From Panonychus citri (lineage: Eukaryota; Arthropoda; Arachnida; Trombidiformes; Tetranychidae), in assembly GCF_014898815.1 (NCBI RefSeq), contig NW_026515482.1, forward strand, positions 496,001 through 560,000: a DNA stretch of 64,000 nucleotides, given 5' to 3'. Positions 20,687-30,922 of the stretch are shown here, one piece after another (positions within the stretch are counted from its first letter, which is position 1; each line of letters opens with the position of its first letter). Both the position numbers and the translations under genes were made by a program. The notes beneath the pieces are model-generated. The model saw only the letters and a program-made list of their open reading frames with translations, was not told the origin of the DNA and made no database searches.

Positions 20687-22573
20687 TTATACAACTTTTT
20701 TCAAATGTAACCCAATACAAACTCGACCTGAGTTGAATTTTACTTGTTCTCCGGTCTCATCACTTAAAATGAAGTTAACATCTTCCATTCTATTTGACCT
20801 TAGCGGATAATAATGAGGCTTCATGAATCTTTCATGAATTATTTGCTTCTTTTCGTCTCCTCTCAAGGGTAAAACACGAAGGACCCTTGCTGATTTGTCT
20901 CCAACAAAGTGCTCAGATACAATGTCAGAGTTTACAAACATCAAGTGAGGCTGGAAATCAAGAGCAGCAGGTTTCTCGGCACTCATGCTAACCTCGTTTG
21001 TGGTTAGTAATCGGCCAATTTTATCTAGGTAACCATAAGCATCGAACCCAAGAGCAGAAATAAAAGCTGAATCATTGAAGTGAGGGACTATAATTCGATT
21101 ATCTAAGTATCCTCTGTGAACGATAATTTTCCCTTTACCAGTTCAACAAAAGGCACTTTATCATCTTCACTAATAGTCAGTTCATTCTCTACCAATGGTT
21201 TGAATTTATATAATTGCCGTCTAACTCTTTCAATATCTTCAAGTAATTGATTTTTTTCAGCTTTCTGTTTAACCAAATCATCATTCAATCTAACCACTTC
21301 ATTGGCCAGAGAGTCATGTTTATCTTTCAACTCTTTCAAAGTCATTTCAACAGCATTTTCTCTGGCGATAGATTCAACCATTTGATTCAATGTGTTTAGT
21401 TCTTCCTTTGGAACGAGTTCAGCTATTTTATCTCTTAGCTCAGCTTCAACTTTTTGTAATTCACTCACTTTTGCTCTCGATTCTTTCAAGGTCTGCTGAT
21501 AGACTTGCTCTCTATCCTCCATCAGTTTCACTTTGTTTGTGTAAGTACCAGATTCTTCTTGAATTTGATCCTTTACTTTTTGTAGCTCCTCTCCTTGCTC
21601 CAGCTTACATCTTTCTAATTTTTTCTCATATTCCAAGACTTTCTCTGAATTAGTTGACTTAGCGTCGAGCAAGTCTCTTTCGATCTTTTTTAACTTGGCA
21701 TCGGTTTCCTCCTTAAGCACATCATATTTCTCTTGCAATGCCAAAAGGTTTGCATCACGTTCACTTTTTAGTATTTCAAGTTCACTTCGTAGTTTTGAGG
21801 CTTCAACGTTCTTGGCCATAGCATCATCTTGCCATCGTTTTAATCTTAACAAGGCATCTCTCAAATCTTTCTTCAGATGATAAATCTCGGAATCTTTGTT
21901 AGGTTGTTTCTCAAGTTTGTTTATCTTTTCAGTTTGATCAGCCAACAATTTTTGTGCAACTAATTTATACTTAGCAAAATCATCTTCAGCGTCGATTCTT
22001 GATGCTAGGTTAGCATTAACACTGCTACTTCTTTGTTTTTCTGACATCTCGGTGGACAGAGGCAATTTCCTGTTCTTTTGCTTTTACTTTTCCACTCATC
22101 TCGTCGATTTGCAGAAGCTCTTCAAATGCTGCTAAACCTTTGCTTTTAATCTCTTTCAAATGAGCCAATTTTTCTTCAGTTGTGAAATTTGCACTTTCAA
22201 CTTTCAAAAGTTTATTAATAGACTCCATAATATCTCTTTTGGGTCGTTTTGCTTTTGTTGTATTATAATGTTTTCGCATACTAGTATTTATTTTATCAAT
22301 TATTGATCTCTTATCATCATTAGCTTCCAACATTACGTCAAGCTTAACCTTTTGTCCGAAGCCATCAATTAACAGGTGAAGCGATAAACTTCGGGCGGTT
22401 GCACTTATGTCTGATGGGTAAAAAATTTCTTGAAGACCTACTAACCACTCACCGTTCAGATCAATTGCTCGAGCTAAACGATTTGAAAATTTTGTCAAAG
22501 TATTCTGAGGAAAGATGTCCATTGACGCATTTGATACTGCTTCAATGAAATATTCTTGAGGTTGGTTCCACAT
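20687..22573 (-). CDS. Penton-like minor capsid protein with inserted coiled coil; frame breaks
   Basis: Three frame pieces in one orientation. 22573-22025: YFIEAVSNASMDIFPQNTLTKF, then GEWLVGLQEIFYP, the N-terminal part of Polinton minor capsid (penton) proteins. 22065-21103: about 320 residues of nearly continuous coiled coil (heptads such as KNVEASKLRSELEILKSER). 21130-20687: LGFDAYG, IVSEHFVGDKSARVLRVLPL and a closing VKFNSGRVCIGLHLKK, the C-terminal part of the same family. Frame changes lie at about 22025-22070 and at an A4 run at 21127-21130. The long coiled coil inside the capsid protein is not part of the usual penton. The penton plugs the fivefold vertices. Alternatively the coiled coil (MSEKQRS at about 22047) is its own gene and the ends are remnants. 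Confidence 0.7.
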
Positions 22574-23639
22574 CTTGAACCCACTGATTGAATTTACTTG
22601 GATAATCTAGCCACTTAACAAAGTACTCCTTTTTCTTGGAACTTGGATTTATTCTTGTTCTTAATATTTTCTCGATCTGATATAAGCTCGGTTCTATAGC
22701 TTGGATAAGCTCATTATGGTAAAAAACTGATGTGATCCTTTCACCAGCATAATCCTCTAGCCAATAAACCCAACCTTGTGGTGTTCTCTTGTGTTTTCTT
22801 ATTGTAAAAATTTCCAATTTGAAGTTTCGCTTAGCTCCTTTCTCGAATATTCCTTTCTCTCTTCTTATTCGGACCTTTGCACCCACAGAAAAAGGCTTGT
22901 AATTGGCATTACTTTTCGGATGACTTTTTCTTATATTTCTCAATACTGTTGAAGAATTTTCATCATTCACTTCTATCGGTGACATGCCAATCGTTCGATG
23001 GAAGGACTTATTATACGATTCTATTATTTCTTCAAGTACATCGATATATTTACCAGTATTAACATGATGTAAATAACGATAAATCCTAGCTCTTAGTGTA
23101 CCATTGAATCTCTCCACAATTGCACATTTTATCACACCATCGGTAGCAAAAAAGTGATTGATTTTTTTGCGAATCATCAGAGCCTTGAAATCTGAGTTGG
23201 CAAACTCTTTACCCTGGTCACTTTGTAACTTTTCTGGTACTCTTTGCTTAGAGAAAATATTCTCTAATGCTTGAACAACCTCAAGGCCTGTTTTTTTTCT
23301 TATCGGTCGTGACCAGGCAAATTTACTGAAACAATCAATAACGTTGAGTAGGTAACGGCAACCATCGTTATACTGACTGACCCAGGACATATCCATCAAA
23401 TCTATTTGCCATTGTTCATCAATCTTGTTAACTAAAATTGGTAATCGAGGAAATTTATTTTTATTCTGTTTGAAAAGAACGTAAGTGTCTTGATCCTTTA
23501 ACCATTTATGTACATCGCTCAATTTAGCAGATGGATCAATCTTTTTAATTGCCTTGAACAGTCGATTTACTCCACCAAATGATCCTATCGCTTTCGGCGA
23601 GTAATATTCTCTCTCATAACGTTGGAAGCTTTCAGCCAT
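22542..23639 (-). CDS. Retroviral-type integrase with C-terminal chromodomain
   Basis: 365 residues, unbroken. The catalytic core has D in WQIDLMDMSW (nt ~23400), D in QSDQGKEF (~23210) and E in VERFNGTL (~23110), the D,D-35-E of retroviral integrases. The C-terminal 45 residues, YQIEKILRTRI, KKEYFVKWLDYP and NQWVQDVE, form a chromodomain, which in other elements binds histone marks and steers insertion. The last 32 bp overlap the start of the penton gene. Polintons encode this integrase for chromosomal insertion; with a 6-bp duplication at the ends, it fits. Confidence 0.92.
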   Translation of the reverse strand: MAESFQRYEREYYSPKAIGSFGGVNRLFKAIKKIDPSAKLSDVHKWLKDQDTYVLFKQNKNKFPRLPILVNKIDEQWQIDLMDMSWVSQYNDGCRYLLNVIDCFSKFAWSRPIRKKTGLEVVQALENIFSKQRVPEKLQSDQGKEFANSDFKALMIRKKINHFFATDGVIKCAIVERFNGTLRARIYRYLHHVNTGKYIDVLEEIIESYNKSFHRTIGMSPIEVNDENSSTVLRNIRKSHPKSNANYKPFSVGAKVRIRREKGIFEKGAKRNFKLEIFTIRKHKRTPQGWVYWLEDYAGERITSVFYHNELIQAIEPSLYQIEKILRTRINPSSKKKEYFVKWLDYPSKFNQWVQDVEPTSRIFH

Positions 23640-24309
23640 GATATGTTCACTTGTTTTAATTTCTCCTTTGCTTTAGGGTTATTGATGTGGCTTAAACATT
23701 CCCTACAGTTTTCTTTTATGTACTTTAATACTTCTGTTGTTCCATTTGGTGCTCTCCCAGTATAGTTTTTAGACTGTAAATATTCAACTATTCTTTCAAT
23801 GTCACTACCTTTGATTTTTCCATCGTCACTGATTATTTTATTATCACTTCCAACTAAATCACTCTCTTTTTTCAACAAGGACAGTAGATCGTTTGTCCTT
23901 GTTTGTTGGGGGATGATGATGATGACGATGGTTGTCTGTAAATGGTGAATTTTTGACGGTTCCTCAGTCTCATTATTATACGTGTTATCAAAGTAGTATG
24001 GAAAGAGTCTTCTGAACCATCAAACTTGATATTATTTCCATCTGAACTCTCATTACCTTCTTCTTTTTTTATATCTTGATACATTCGATATCTTGCTTTC
24101 AACTCATTTCTCAGACGACTTTCATCTTTTTCTTTTGCCTTTTCTTTCTTCATGTCATCTTGCATCATCAATTGGTTGATGAGTTTAACTTTTACACTAT
24201 TCGGTAAATCAGAGCTCATAATCGGCTCAAAGTCTGTTTGTTTCCGCTTATTAACATTGTTGTTGTACTGGTCTTCAGGAATCAGTACCATACGAGTTGT
24301 TGTATTCAT
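23585..24309 (-). CDS. Conserved Polinton protein of unknown function, one frame break
   Basis: Starts MNTTTRMVLIPEDQYN at 24309. It is acidic and basic mixed, coiled-coil-like at residues 45-80 (KKEKAKEKDESRLRNELKARYR). The frame breaks at a five-G/C run (23908-23912). The rest, in the next frame to 23585, has IVEYLQSKNYTGRAPNGTTEVLKYIKENC. A protein with an early RMVLIPE motif is, as I recall, common in Polintons between integrase and the small basic protein. Function unknown. Confidence 0.6.
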
Positions 24310-24312
24310 TAT

Positions 24313-24645
24313 TCAATTTGCTTTGAAAGTAAATTTGCGAATTGTTATAGCTGGAACAAGTAAACCTTTTAGCAATCCACCTTTCTGAACTAGAATTCTT
24401 TTTGCATTTCGACGAGTAATTTTACCACCGAGTCTTCGAATATCTTTTTTGAACCGTTTCACACGAGCTTTTTGTCTCGCTGTCAAATGAATGTGTCCTT
24501 TCAATATTTTAGCTGCTATTTCTTTTATAACTTTCAATACGTTACATGGACAAGATGTTAACAATTTTTTACGTTCAATTAGTTTTTTTGCTTTACTTAA
24601 CTTCTTTAAAGCTGGTAAGACCGCGATCGCTTTTGAAACAGACAT
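24313..24645 (-). CDS. Small basic Polinton protein (QKGG family)
   Basis: 110 residues, very basic, with CPCNVLKVIKEIA, then LTARQKARVKRFKKDIRRL, then LVQKGGLLKGLLVPAI. A CeC..NVL..GN-like start, a basic middle and a QKGGFL..LL end are a recurring pattern in Polinton and virophage-like elements. Probably a DNA-associated structural protein (inference). Unbroken; start ATG at 24645, stop 3 bp before the next gene's ATG on the minus strand. Confidence 0.65.
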   Translation of the reverse strand: MSVSKAIAVLPALKKLSKAKKLIERKKLLTSCPCNVLKVIKEIAAKILKGHIHLTARQKARVKRFKKDIRRLGGKITRRNAKRILVQKGGLLKGLLVPAITIRKFTFKAN

Positions 24646-24684
24646 TTTTTTAACATAGTAAAATTTATTTATTTCTTATACAAT

Positions 24685-25322
24685 TTAAATCTGATAGGCA
24701 TAAATTACTTCCTTTTCTCCCAAAACATCTGTTAACAATCTAACTTCATCGGGTGTATCAGGCTTACAGTCAATGAATAAGTATGAAAAAGGGCTTCTTG
24801 TCGCGTTTTCAAATATCTGTCTGAACTGTGCTGAACGTCCGGGAAACATTTGCTTAGCTAACATTGTTGAAATGGATTTATCTCTTGGGTTTTTAAACAA
24901 AACAATATAATGAGAGTTTAAAGATATATTTCTTGACTCACCACCTTTAACAAAAAGTTTTGTACTAATAAAATTACTGATAGGTTTCTATGATGACTCC
25001 CTTTCGTAAAAAGCTGTGATACTATTTTTGAGTTAGACGATTCATGCATCAAGTCATCAATTATTATTAAATGAGGACTTTTACCATCAATCTTATCAAA
25101 AAAATTGTCTGGTAATCCTTTGATAAACTGAACACTTTCCATCTCATTGAAGATTGGTTGGTACTCTGCATAAAAGTATGTTATCAATGTTGGAACTGGA
25201 CTTATTGTTTTCTCTCTATTTTCAGTTAGTCTCTTCACCCAAAATGATTTTCCACATCCACTGGGTCCTGCCACCATCATTGTGAATGGGTGTCTCAAGT
25301 ATATTGAATACATGTTATTCAT
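24685..25322 (-). CDS. FtsK/HerA-type packaging ATPase, one frame break
   Basis: Walker A is GPSGCGKS (about residues 19-26) and Walker B is LIIIDDLM (about 79-86). A KGSHHRN..VILLVQN sensor-like stretch follows. After LLVQN the frame breaks at an A5/T5 run (24952-24956). The continuation, ending 24685, has SISTMLAKQMFPG and FEYLFIDC-like text. About 210 residues in all, the usual size of the Polinton A32-like ATPase. It drives genome packaging. It is the outermost gene of the block, 183 bp from the right end. Confidence 0.88.
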
Positions 25323-25458
25323 TTCAAATCTCTTATCACTCAGATAATCTTATATGATTCATTTAAAATTAGCATAAATTTTGAGACAAAGTTACATTAA
25401 ACAGGAAATGTGCATTTTTGAAAAGTGTATTTTTGAAAAGTGCATTTTAAGTCATACT
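25323..25458. other. Polinton right subterminal region
   Basis: Holds two copies of TTTTTGAAAAGTG(C/T)AT at about 25414-25445 and further TTAAATGCA iterations. It should carry the promoter of the minus-strand block. Confidence 0.4.
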
Positions 25459-25505
25459 TGCATTTAAGTCGTACCTGCATTTAAGGGGTACACTCTTATA
25501 CTACT
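25459..25505 (-). repeat. Polinton right terminal inverted repeat
   Basis: Inverse match of 6472-6518, 35 bases exact. Three iterations of TTAAATGCA-type units, one with a changed base. Confidence 0.88.
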
Positions 25506-25511
25506 ATTTAA
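25506..25511. repeat. Right target-site duplication of the Polinton (ATTTAA)
   Basis: Equal to 6466-6471. The sequence after it (TTTTGATTAATTCTTACAAG) continues the interrupted repeat. Confidence 0.9.
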
Positions 25512-25729
25512 TTTTGATTAATTCTTACAAGTGATTAAAGTAACAGTTAATCATAATCATCAATTTAACCAAAATTCATGTGTTGGAGAGCAATCTCCAC
25601 AAATCCGATTAATTTTTCATAATTATTTCCAAAATAGGAATTTGGAAAATATAATATTGAAGGCAAGAAAAGAAAACAAGAATTTCATTTTGTTTTAAAA
25701 AACTAATCATGAGCTTCAGATGCGAGTGA

Positions 25730-26075
25730 ACGCGACTCTTGAAGTAATGTTCAAAATAATTCAGCCTTTTATCGGCCTTCGATCATGAAGCTTCTATTGA
25801 AAAGGATCAAAGGTAAATTCGGGTTATTCTTATTTTTAATATGCTCTTTCTCAGTCATGGTCATAACCATGGTATTACATATCGAGCATTCTCTTTCTCG
25901 GATGTTGGTCTTACGAGGAATTAAGCCCTAAAGCCGAAGGCTCTTACAGTCCAATCACTTATTCTAATTTTACTGATGATATCTGATGTAATTAACTTTT
26001 ACAATCATTTTATTTCTGTTTGAAGGTTTTTTCATCAAATCTATTAATCAATCTTAAGATGGAAAATGAATTGAT
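25730..26075 (+). pseudogene. Receptor-family relic with an internal deletion
   Basis: The first membrane part (KFGLFLFL.CSFSV) is joined directly to the end of S2 (FSDVG..RGIKP..) with the whole ligand-binding part missing. The same joined structure occurs at 49900-50280 on the minus strand, and the flanks 25506-26295 and 49660-50830 match too. The copy was therefore duplicated after the deletion. Confidence 0.65.
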
Positions 26076-26282
26076 TATATTAATACATCAGCCAATAAAA
26101 TTAATTAATTAATCAATTAGGATTTTATTTCAATTAATTGGAGTATGGTATTCCTAATAATTAACCCACTTTGAAGTTGAAAGGGACACTTATTCAATCT
26201 GAGAAAAGTGAAAATGAACAGACAAATTCTGCTGAGGCCATTGTTCGAAGTTAAACTCATTTCATCATAATATAAATTTAAC

Positions 26283-26909
26283 TTATAACGAGGAGACAAT
26301 TTCAATTTTCGCTCGTTTAAGGGTCCATGCTATACAGTTTGATTTACATGGGAAGAGAATCGGCTTTAGCCCATATTGGTATGAAGCTCTGTAAACCCAT
26401 TGTTTCTTATTGCGATCAATATTTTTATGGTAAAAGTATGAACCTATTCTTTCAAAATAGCAAAGCTTGCTAGAATGAAACAGAAAATCGTTTCGTCCAT
26501 TTCTTAGAAGCTTATAATTTCTAACATGAAGCTGCTGACAAAAGTATTTAAAAAACGATACAACGTTATCGCTTTCTCCAAAGAGTGAAATTATTGATTC
26601 ATTAGCTGTTTTATCCAAATATTTGCCGAATAATCGATATTCGATAGGAATTAGTGGGTTTTTTAAGCCAAAAGATTCGTTTGCAAAGCGATAACAACTA
26701 TCTATATCTGCAGTACACTTGATTTCTTTCCTTGAAGTTAGATCAGACCACGTATTTAACGGTGCTGGACGTGAGGCTATCGAGTATTGTGTTGTGAAAG
26801 ATGTCGAAAATAAATGTAATATGTAATGGACTGAGAAAGAGCAGGTTAAAAATAAGAATAACCCAAATGTACCTATGATTATTTTTAGCACACGCATGCA
26901 TATTCTCAT
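26283..26909 (-). pseudogene. Receptor-family fragment, membrane segment to mid-S2
   Basis: About 208 residues in frame. It covers IGTFGLFLFLTCSFSV to KKQWVYRASYQYG, then unrelated text. It lacks the first S1 part and the last membrane segment, so it is not functional. Confidence 0.65.
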
Positions 26910-27137
26910 GAGTACCGCATCGATTACCCGATAATCAATAGGAATTATTGGTTTTTTTAAGCCTTTAGACTAACGAATGCGAAACGAATTATTTCAAGCT
27001 GATGATTCTTTACAAACGCGAAAAATTAAAAGCGAAAATAGTTTAGATGCAGAAAATTATTTTATTAGATTATATATTAATTTTTCTCATTGACAATCAA
27101 CATCAAAGATCTAATTATGATTCATTGGCTTACATTA

Positions 27138-27293
27138 TCAAGATGATTTTATAGTCGCTTTTCCTACGAGTTTGCTTTCAATGGGCTCCAATTTGACCAG
27201 ACGTAGATCTCTTAGCATCCTCATATGAGTGGCTGAAGAAGCTCCAATTAAGATGGTGATGGCAACAAGAACATTAATATATTTGAAATTCAT
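27138..27293 (-). CDS. Short secreted peptide, copy 3
   Basis: 51 residues. The signal peptide is MNFKYINVLVAITILIGASSA, cut to about 20 residues before a cleavage site, and shares MNF..IKVLIAI style with copy 2. The mature part is about 30 residues and basic, with MRMLRDLRLVKL and GKATIKSS, and no cysteine. The TATA box at about 29068-29075 (-) is 1.78 kb upstream. Without the TIR insertion at 27358-28979 the distance would be about 155 bp, close to the other two copies. Function unknown. Its expression may have been lost through the insertion. Confidence 0.65.
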   Translation of the reverse strand: MNFKYINVLVAITILIGASSATHMRMLRDLRLVKLEPIESKLVGKATIKSS

Positions 27294-27355
27294 GATGAAA
27301 CTGTAACTATTAATTTTTTTTACTTAATAAAACAAAAGACAAAACGGCTATATTC

Positions 27356-28981
27356 TAGAACACCACCGTTCGCAAATCGTCTTGAAACTTTTTCAGTGTA
27401 TAGCCCTTAACATATAGGTCATACATATGGATGGAATTTCTGCGGAAACTTTTGGTTCAGAAGATACAGGTAGACAAAAATCTATTTTTACATAGGAGTC
27501 TATGGAGAAAATGAAAGTTTTCTACAGCATGTCCAAAAATTTCTAGAACAATGTTTTTGATACCATGTATACATATTGGTATGATGATGTTATGTGTGAA
27601 AATTCAAGGTTCTGAGTGACTTGGTTGTGTAGGTAAAATTGCATGAAAAGTGTATTTTCAATGTTTTCATAGATTACTATTGAACCGAAGGTCCGCCAAA
27701 CTCAAAATTTAGTACATATTATTCTCAAGGTCAAAGTTACCGGTCAAGGTCATTTCAAGGTTATCGCTATATTTTTGTTTTGAGGCTCATTTATGTTGGA
27801 TATTTTAATGTTAAAGGTAACTAATGGACTTGATATTATGATACATAGACTTCTGAATGTATAAATTTGGTAAAATAATTAGTTGAATAATATGTTATGA
27901 GCTGTATGATCGTAGAGTCAAAAAGGATATGCTAAGATTAATAGTCAAATGATGCAGGGTGCCAGAATGGCCACTTTCCCGCCCCTTCAGGTGGGCGTGG
28001 TCGCTACGCGACCACGCCCACCTGAAGGGAAATCAAAAATTCGCCGCGCGATCAGCCCACAGAGGTGTTTAAGTGATTGTACTAGTTATTCTCTTCTATA
28101 TCTAAAAGTGTTTGAAATACTTGTGCGTCACAAGGAAAGGCATCTATTGGCTGTTTGCATGTACAACTATTAGTTTGAACTTTGTTCAGAAACTACGATG
28201 TTCTGAAAAACAAGACGGATACTTTTCAAAATAAGGTCTGGTTAGTTGTTGCTAGTCACATTTAAAGACTTCGGCAAGTCTCAGTGCAATCTTGATAACT
28301 TCTAGCTTGCACTTGATGGAATGTGAACCAAAGTTCTAAATATTTATCCCCAGAAGCATATCCTGTACCAAGTAATACACACAGTACGCATGACATAGCC
28401 TGAGATATTGATTTCTTATAATTTTATTTGCATTTCAAGCAACTTGACGATTCAGTTGACTACAATCAATTCAGTGCTGCCATCTGATGCATAATAATCA
28501 CCATAATCGCGAATAATTAACTTCAACACAATTAAATTGCTGTTCACAGGTAAAAAATTTGAAACTCCACAGATGGCCTTGAAATGACCTTGACTAGTAA
28601 GTTTGACCTTGAGAATAATATGTACTAAATTTTGAGTTTGGCGGACCTTCGGTTCAATAGTAATCTATGAAAACAGTGAAAATACACTTTTCATGCAATT
28701 TTACCTACACAACCAAGTCACTCAGAACCTTGAATTTTCACACATAACATCATCATACCAATATGTATACATGGTATCAAAAACATTGTTCTAGAAATTT
28801 TTGGACATGCTGTAGAAAACTTTCATTTTCTCCATAGACTCCTATGTAAAAATAGATTTTTGTCTACCTGTATCTTCTGAACCAAAAGTTTCCGCAGAAA
28901 TTCCATCCATATGTATGACCTATATGTTAAGGGCTATACACTGAAAAAGTTTCAAGACGATTTGCGAACGGTGGTGTTCTA
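27356..28981. mobile_element. Non-autonomous TIR transposon, 1.62 kb, in a peptide-gene leader
   Basis: Arms of about 410 bp (27358-27765 and 28573-28979) are inverted copies. The ends read GAACACCACCGTTCGC and GCGAACGGTGGTGTTC, and TA flanks both sides (27356-27357, 28980-28981). TA duplication fits Tc1/mariner-like elements. No transposase frame is present; the short frame at 27949 is not a gene. Confidence 0.75.
27983..28030. repeat. Perfect GC-rich hairpin
   Basis: 22-base arms CCCTTCAGGTGGGCGTGGTC with its reverse complement, separated by 3 bases, inside the TIR element. It stands out strongly from the AT-rich surroundings. Confidence 0.85.
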
Positions 28982-29067
28982 GAGTCTTACCGACAAAACT
29001 GTTATTTTGTAGTTGATTCAATCAAATGGTGATTAAAAGTGATAATAATCAACTTGGAGCTCTTGCC

Positions 29068-29075
29068 TTTTATAC
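29068..29075 (-). promoter_or_regulatory. TATA box of secreted-peptide gene 3
   Basis: On the minus strand TATAAAAGGCAAGAGCTCCAAGTTGATTATTATCAC, matching the promoter text of copies 1 and 2. The gene it served lies beyond the inserted element. Confidence 0.5.
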
Positions 29076-29299
29076 ACAATGGTAAGCTCATCCCAATCGA
29101 TTTATGCTAATAAATATTTAATCACCTGTGAAAATTATTCACAATTAAATCAATAGGCCTAGAACTTTACCGATTATTCCTGAACGAAAAGTCAGATCAA
29201 AAAGATGATATGGTCGGTTTGTTTGATAATTTTAGAACTTCTGAATGGCCTGAAAAAATACTGCTAGTTGAAACAGTCACTACTGACAGAAACAAATTG

Positions 29300-30320
29300 T
29301 TGATTGATATGGATCAATTAGAGAATTAGTCAAACAGTTTGCTTAAATTATCTTCAGTTCTTATTGTATCTAGAGAAAAAGTCATTCGTTATTTAAACTG
29401 TGAAAACTTTTTACACAGCTGATTTAATTACGTTGAAAGTGAAATTGATCGATTTTATTAATACGGTGTTTCCCGATTGAAGAAACCAAAATGATTTTTA
29501 TTGATTTTTAATTAATTAATTTCTATTCAAAATTGAATTTAAATCAAATCTACAAGCATAATTAATGTGAAACTTCATTTTTAGACCGATTTTCGACAAA
29601 AATTAATTAATGAAAAATGAAGGTCCAAAATCTCAACCAATTGGTGACAACTGATAGTACGAGTAAAAGCATTGGGGTCTCTTCAAATGAACGTTTGGTT
29701 TCGTGTTATGTAAGTAAATATGCATCGCAGAAAGTGCCACCACTTAAATGCAAATTAATTGATATTCTACCCAGAGAAACACTTCTTATGCCGAGTCCGA
29801 AAATGTTTTTCACATTACGAATGAATTTTTTTCTAGAACCTATGATTCTCGAAAATTAGAGTAGCCTGAAAAATGAACAAGAGATGAAATAATGGTTTTA
29901 TATTTTGTACTAGCATACAACAAGGTAATGGAAAGGGGTATATCAACCCTAAAAATGACCTCCGTCAAACACAAAACTAATAATTGTTTAGATAGAGCAT
30001 TCAATAAAACCTCCCTAACCGTTTTTAAAAGTTCTAAAGAAATTCTGGTTAGGCCACAATCGGCAACCGAATTTTTTTTTGTTTTTCGATTATATCACGT
30101 AAACCAAGCAAAATTCATCGTGATTTTTTGGATAATTTCACTTCTTTTTATGATTCATCGACTGAATTTATTAGGGAATATTAGTTCGATTATTTATTTT
30201 TATTGGCCCATGTATAATGATTTTTTCTCCATCTTAAGATTTACATTTGATGAAAAAAAACTTCAAATAAAGATGAGATGGTTGTAAAAAAACAAAGTAA
30301 TAAGTAAAAATAAAGTAACG
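29300..30320. repeat. Dispersed repeats, no gene seen
   Basis: 29310-29880 is the minus-strand copy of the repeat also found at 2590-2990. The open frames at 29617 and 29892 run through this repeat and through an antisense receptor tail near 30225; I do not call them genes. Confidence 0.5.
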
Positions 30321-30560
30321 ATTTTCAAGGTCATTGTGTCAGAGTCGTGTGTAACTTTTTGTGTTTTTTCCAATGTTGACCTTGAAATGACCTTTCGACG
30401 CGTCCTTCAGGAAATGACCGCAATGAGTTTAAAAATCTTAGGGTCGAATGCTTCAATCTTTTCAATCCTCTGGTCAAGTTTGATATTCATACGACTTTTA
30501 GTTCTTGAGATATTTTGTGAAATAGCTGTAATGAGTAAAAAGACACCCTGTATAATTATA
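30320..30560. repeat. 230-bp repeat R1
   Basis: Ends with GACACCCTGTATAAT. Copies occur at 49185-49420 (inverted) and in both inverted arms around the receptor gene at 55972. Each adjoins the 3' end of a receptor copy. Confidence 0.65.
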
Positions 30561-30569
30561 TCTATCTCC

Positions 30570-30880
30570 ATCTTAGGAATTACATTCGATGAGAGAAACT
30601 TCAAACAGAAATATAATGATTGTAAAAACACAAAGTAATAAGTAAAGGCTAATTAGATCAGTAAAATTAGAATAAGTGATTGGACTGTAAGAGCCTTCGG
30701 CTCCTGTGCTTAATTCCTCATAAGACCAACATCCGGGAAAGAGATTAACACGGATGCGACCATAATAAGTTTTTCTAGCATTTTTTGTTGCCATAACACT
30801 AAGACCATGTTCGAAATATGAATATGAAGCTCTGTAAACCCATTGTTTCTTATTGCGATCAATAGACAGAAAATATTCTC
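30570..30880 (-). pseudogene. Receptor-family C-terminal fragment
   Basis: On the minus strand, S2 end and last membrane segment (KKQWVYRASYSYFEHG to YLLLCVFTIIIFLFEV). The N-terminal 70% is absent. Confidence 0.65.
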
Positions 30881-30922
30881 TGTGAAAATGCACCATTAAA
30901 TTAAAATGTGTAAGTTAGATAT

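Larger units (their letters stand above)
6472..25505. mobile_element. Polinton/Maverick (adintovirus-like) element, complete ends
   Basis: A 19,034-bp element with inverted terminal repeats starting AGTAGTATAAGAG, a 6-bp duplication, and the full Polinton gene set: protein-primed polymerase B, retroviral-type integrase, packaging ATPase, adenain-like protease, major and minor capsid. The left third is unusual: a 2.4-kb minisatellite and a group of transcription-factor-like and unknown genes. The element sits inside a copy of the promoter-bearing repeat. Several genes carry frame breaks, so this copy is probably inactive, unless the breaks are assembly errors. Confidence 0.93.

Noticed and set aside
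27949..28173. ORF across the GC-rich hairpin
   Set aside because: Composition follows the hairpin; no domain, inside a non-coding TIR element.
29617..30287. Two + strand ORFs
   Set aside because: They run through dispersed repeats and an antisense receptor tail.
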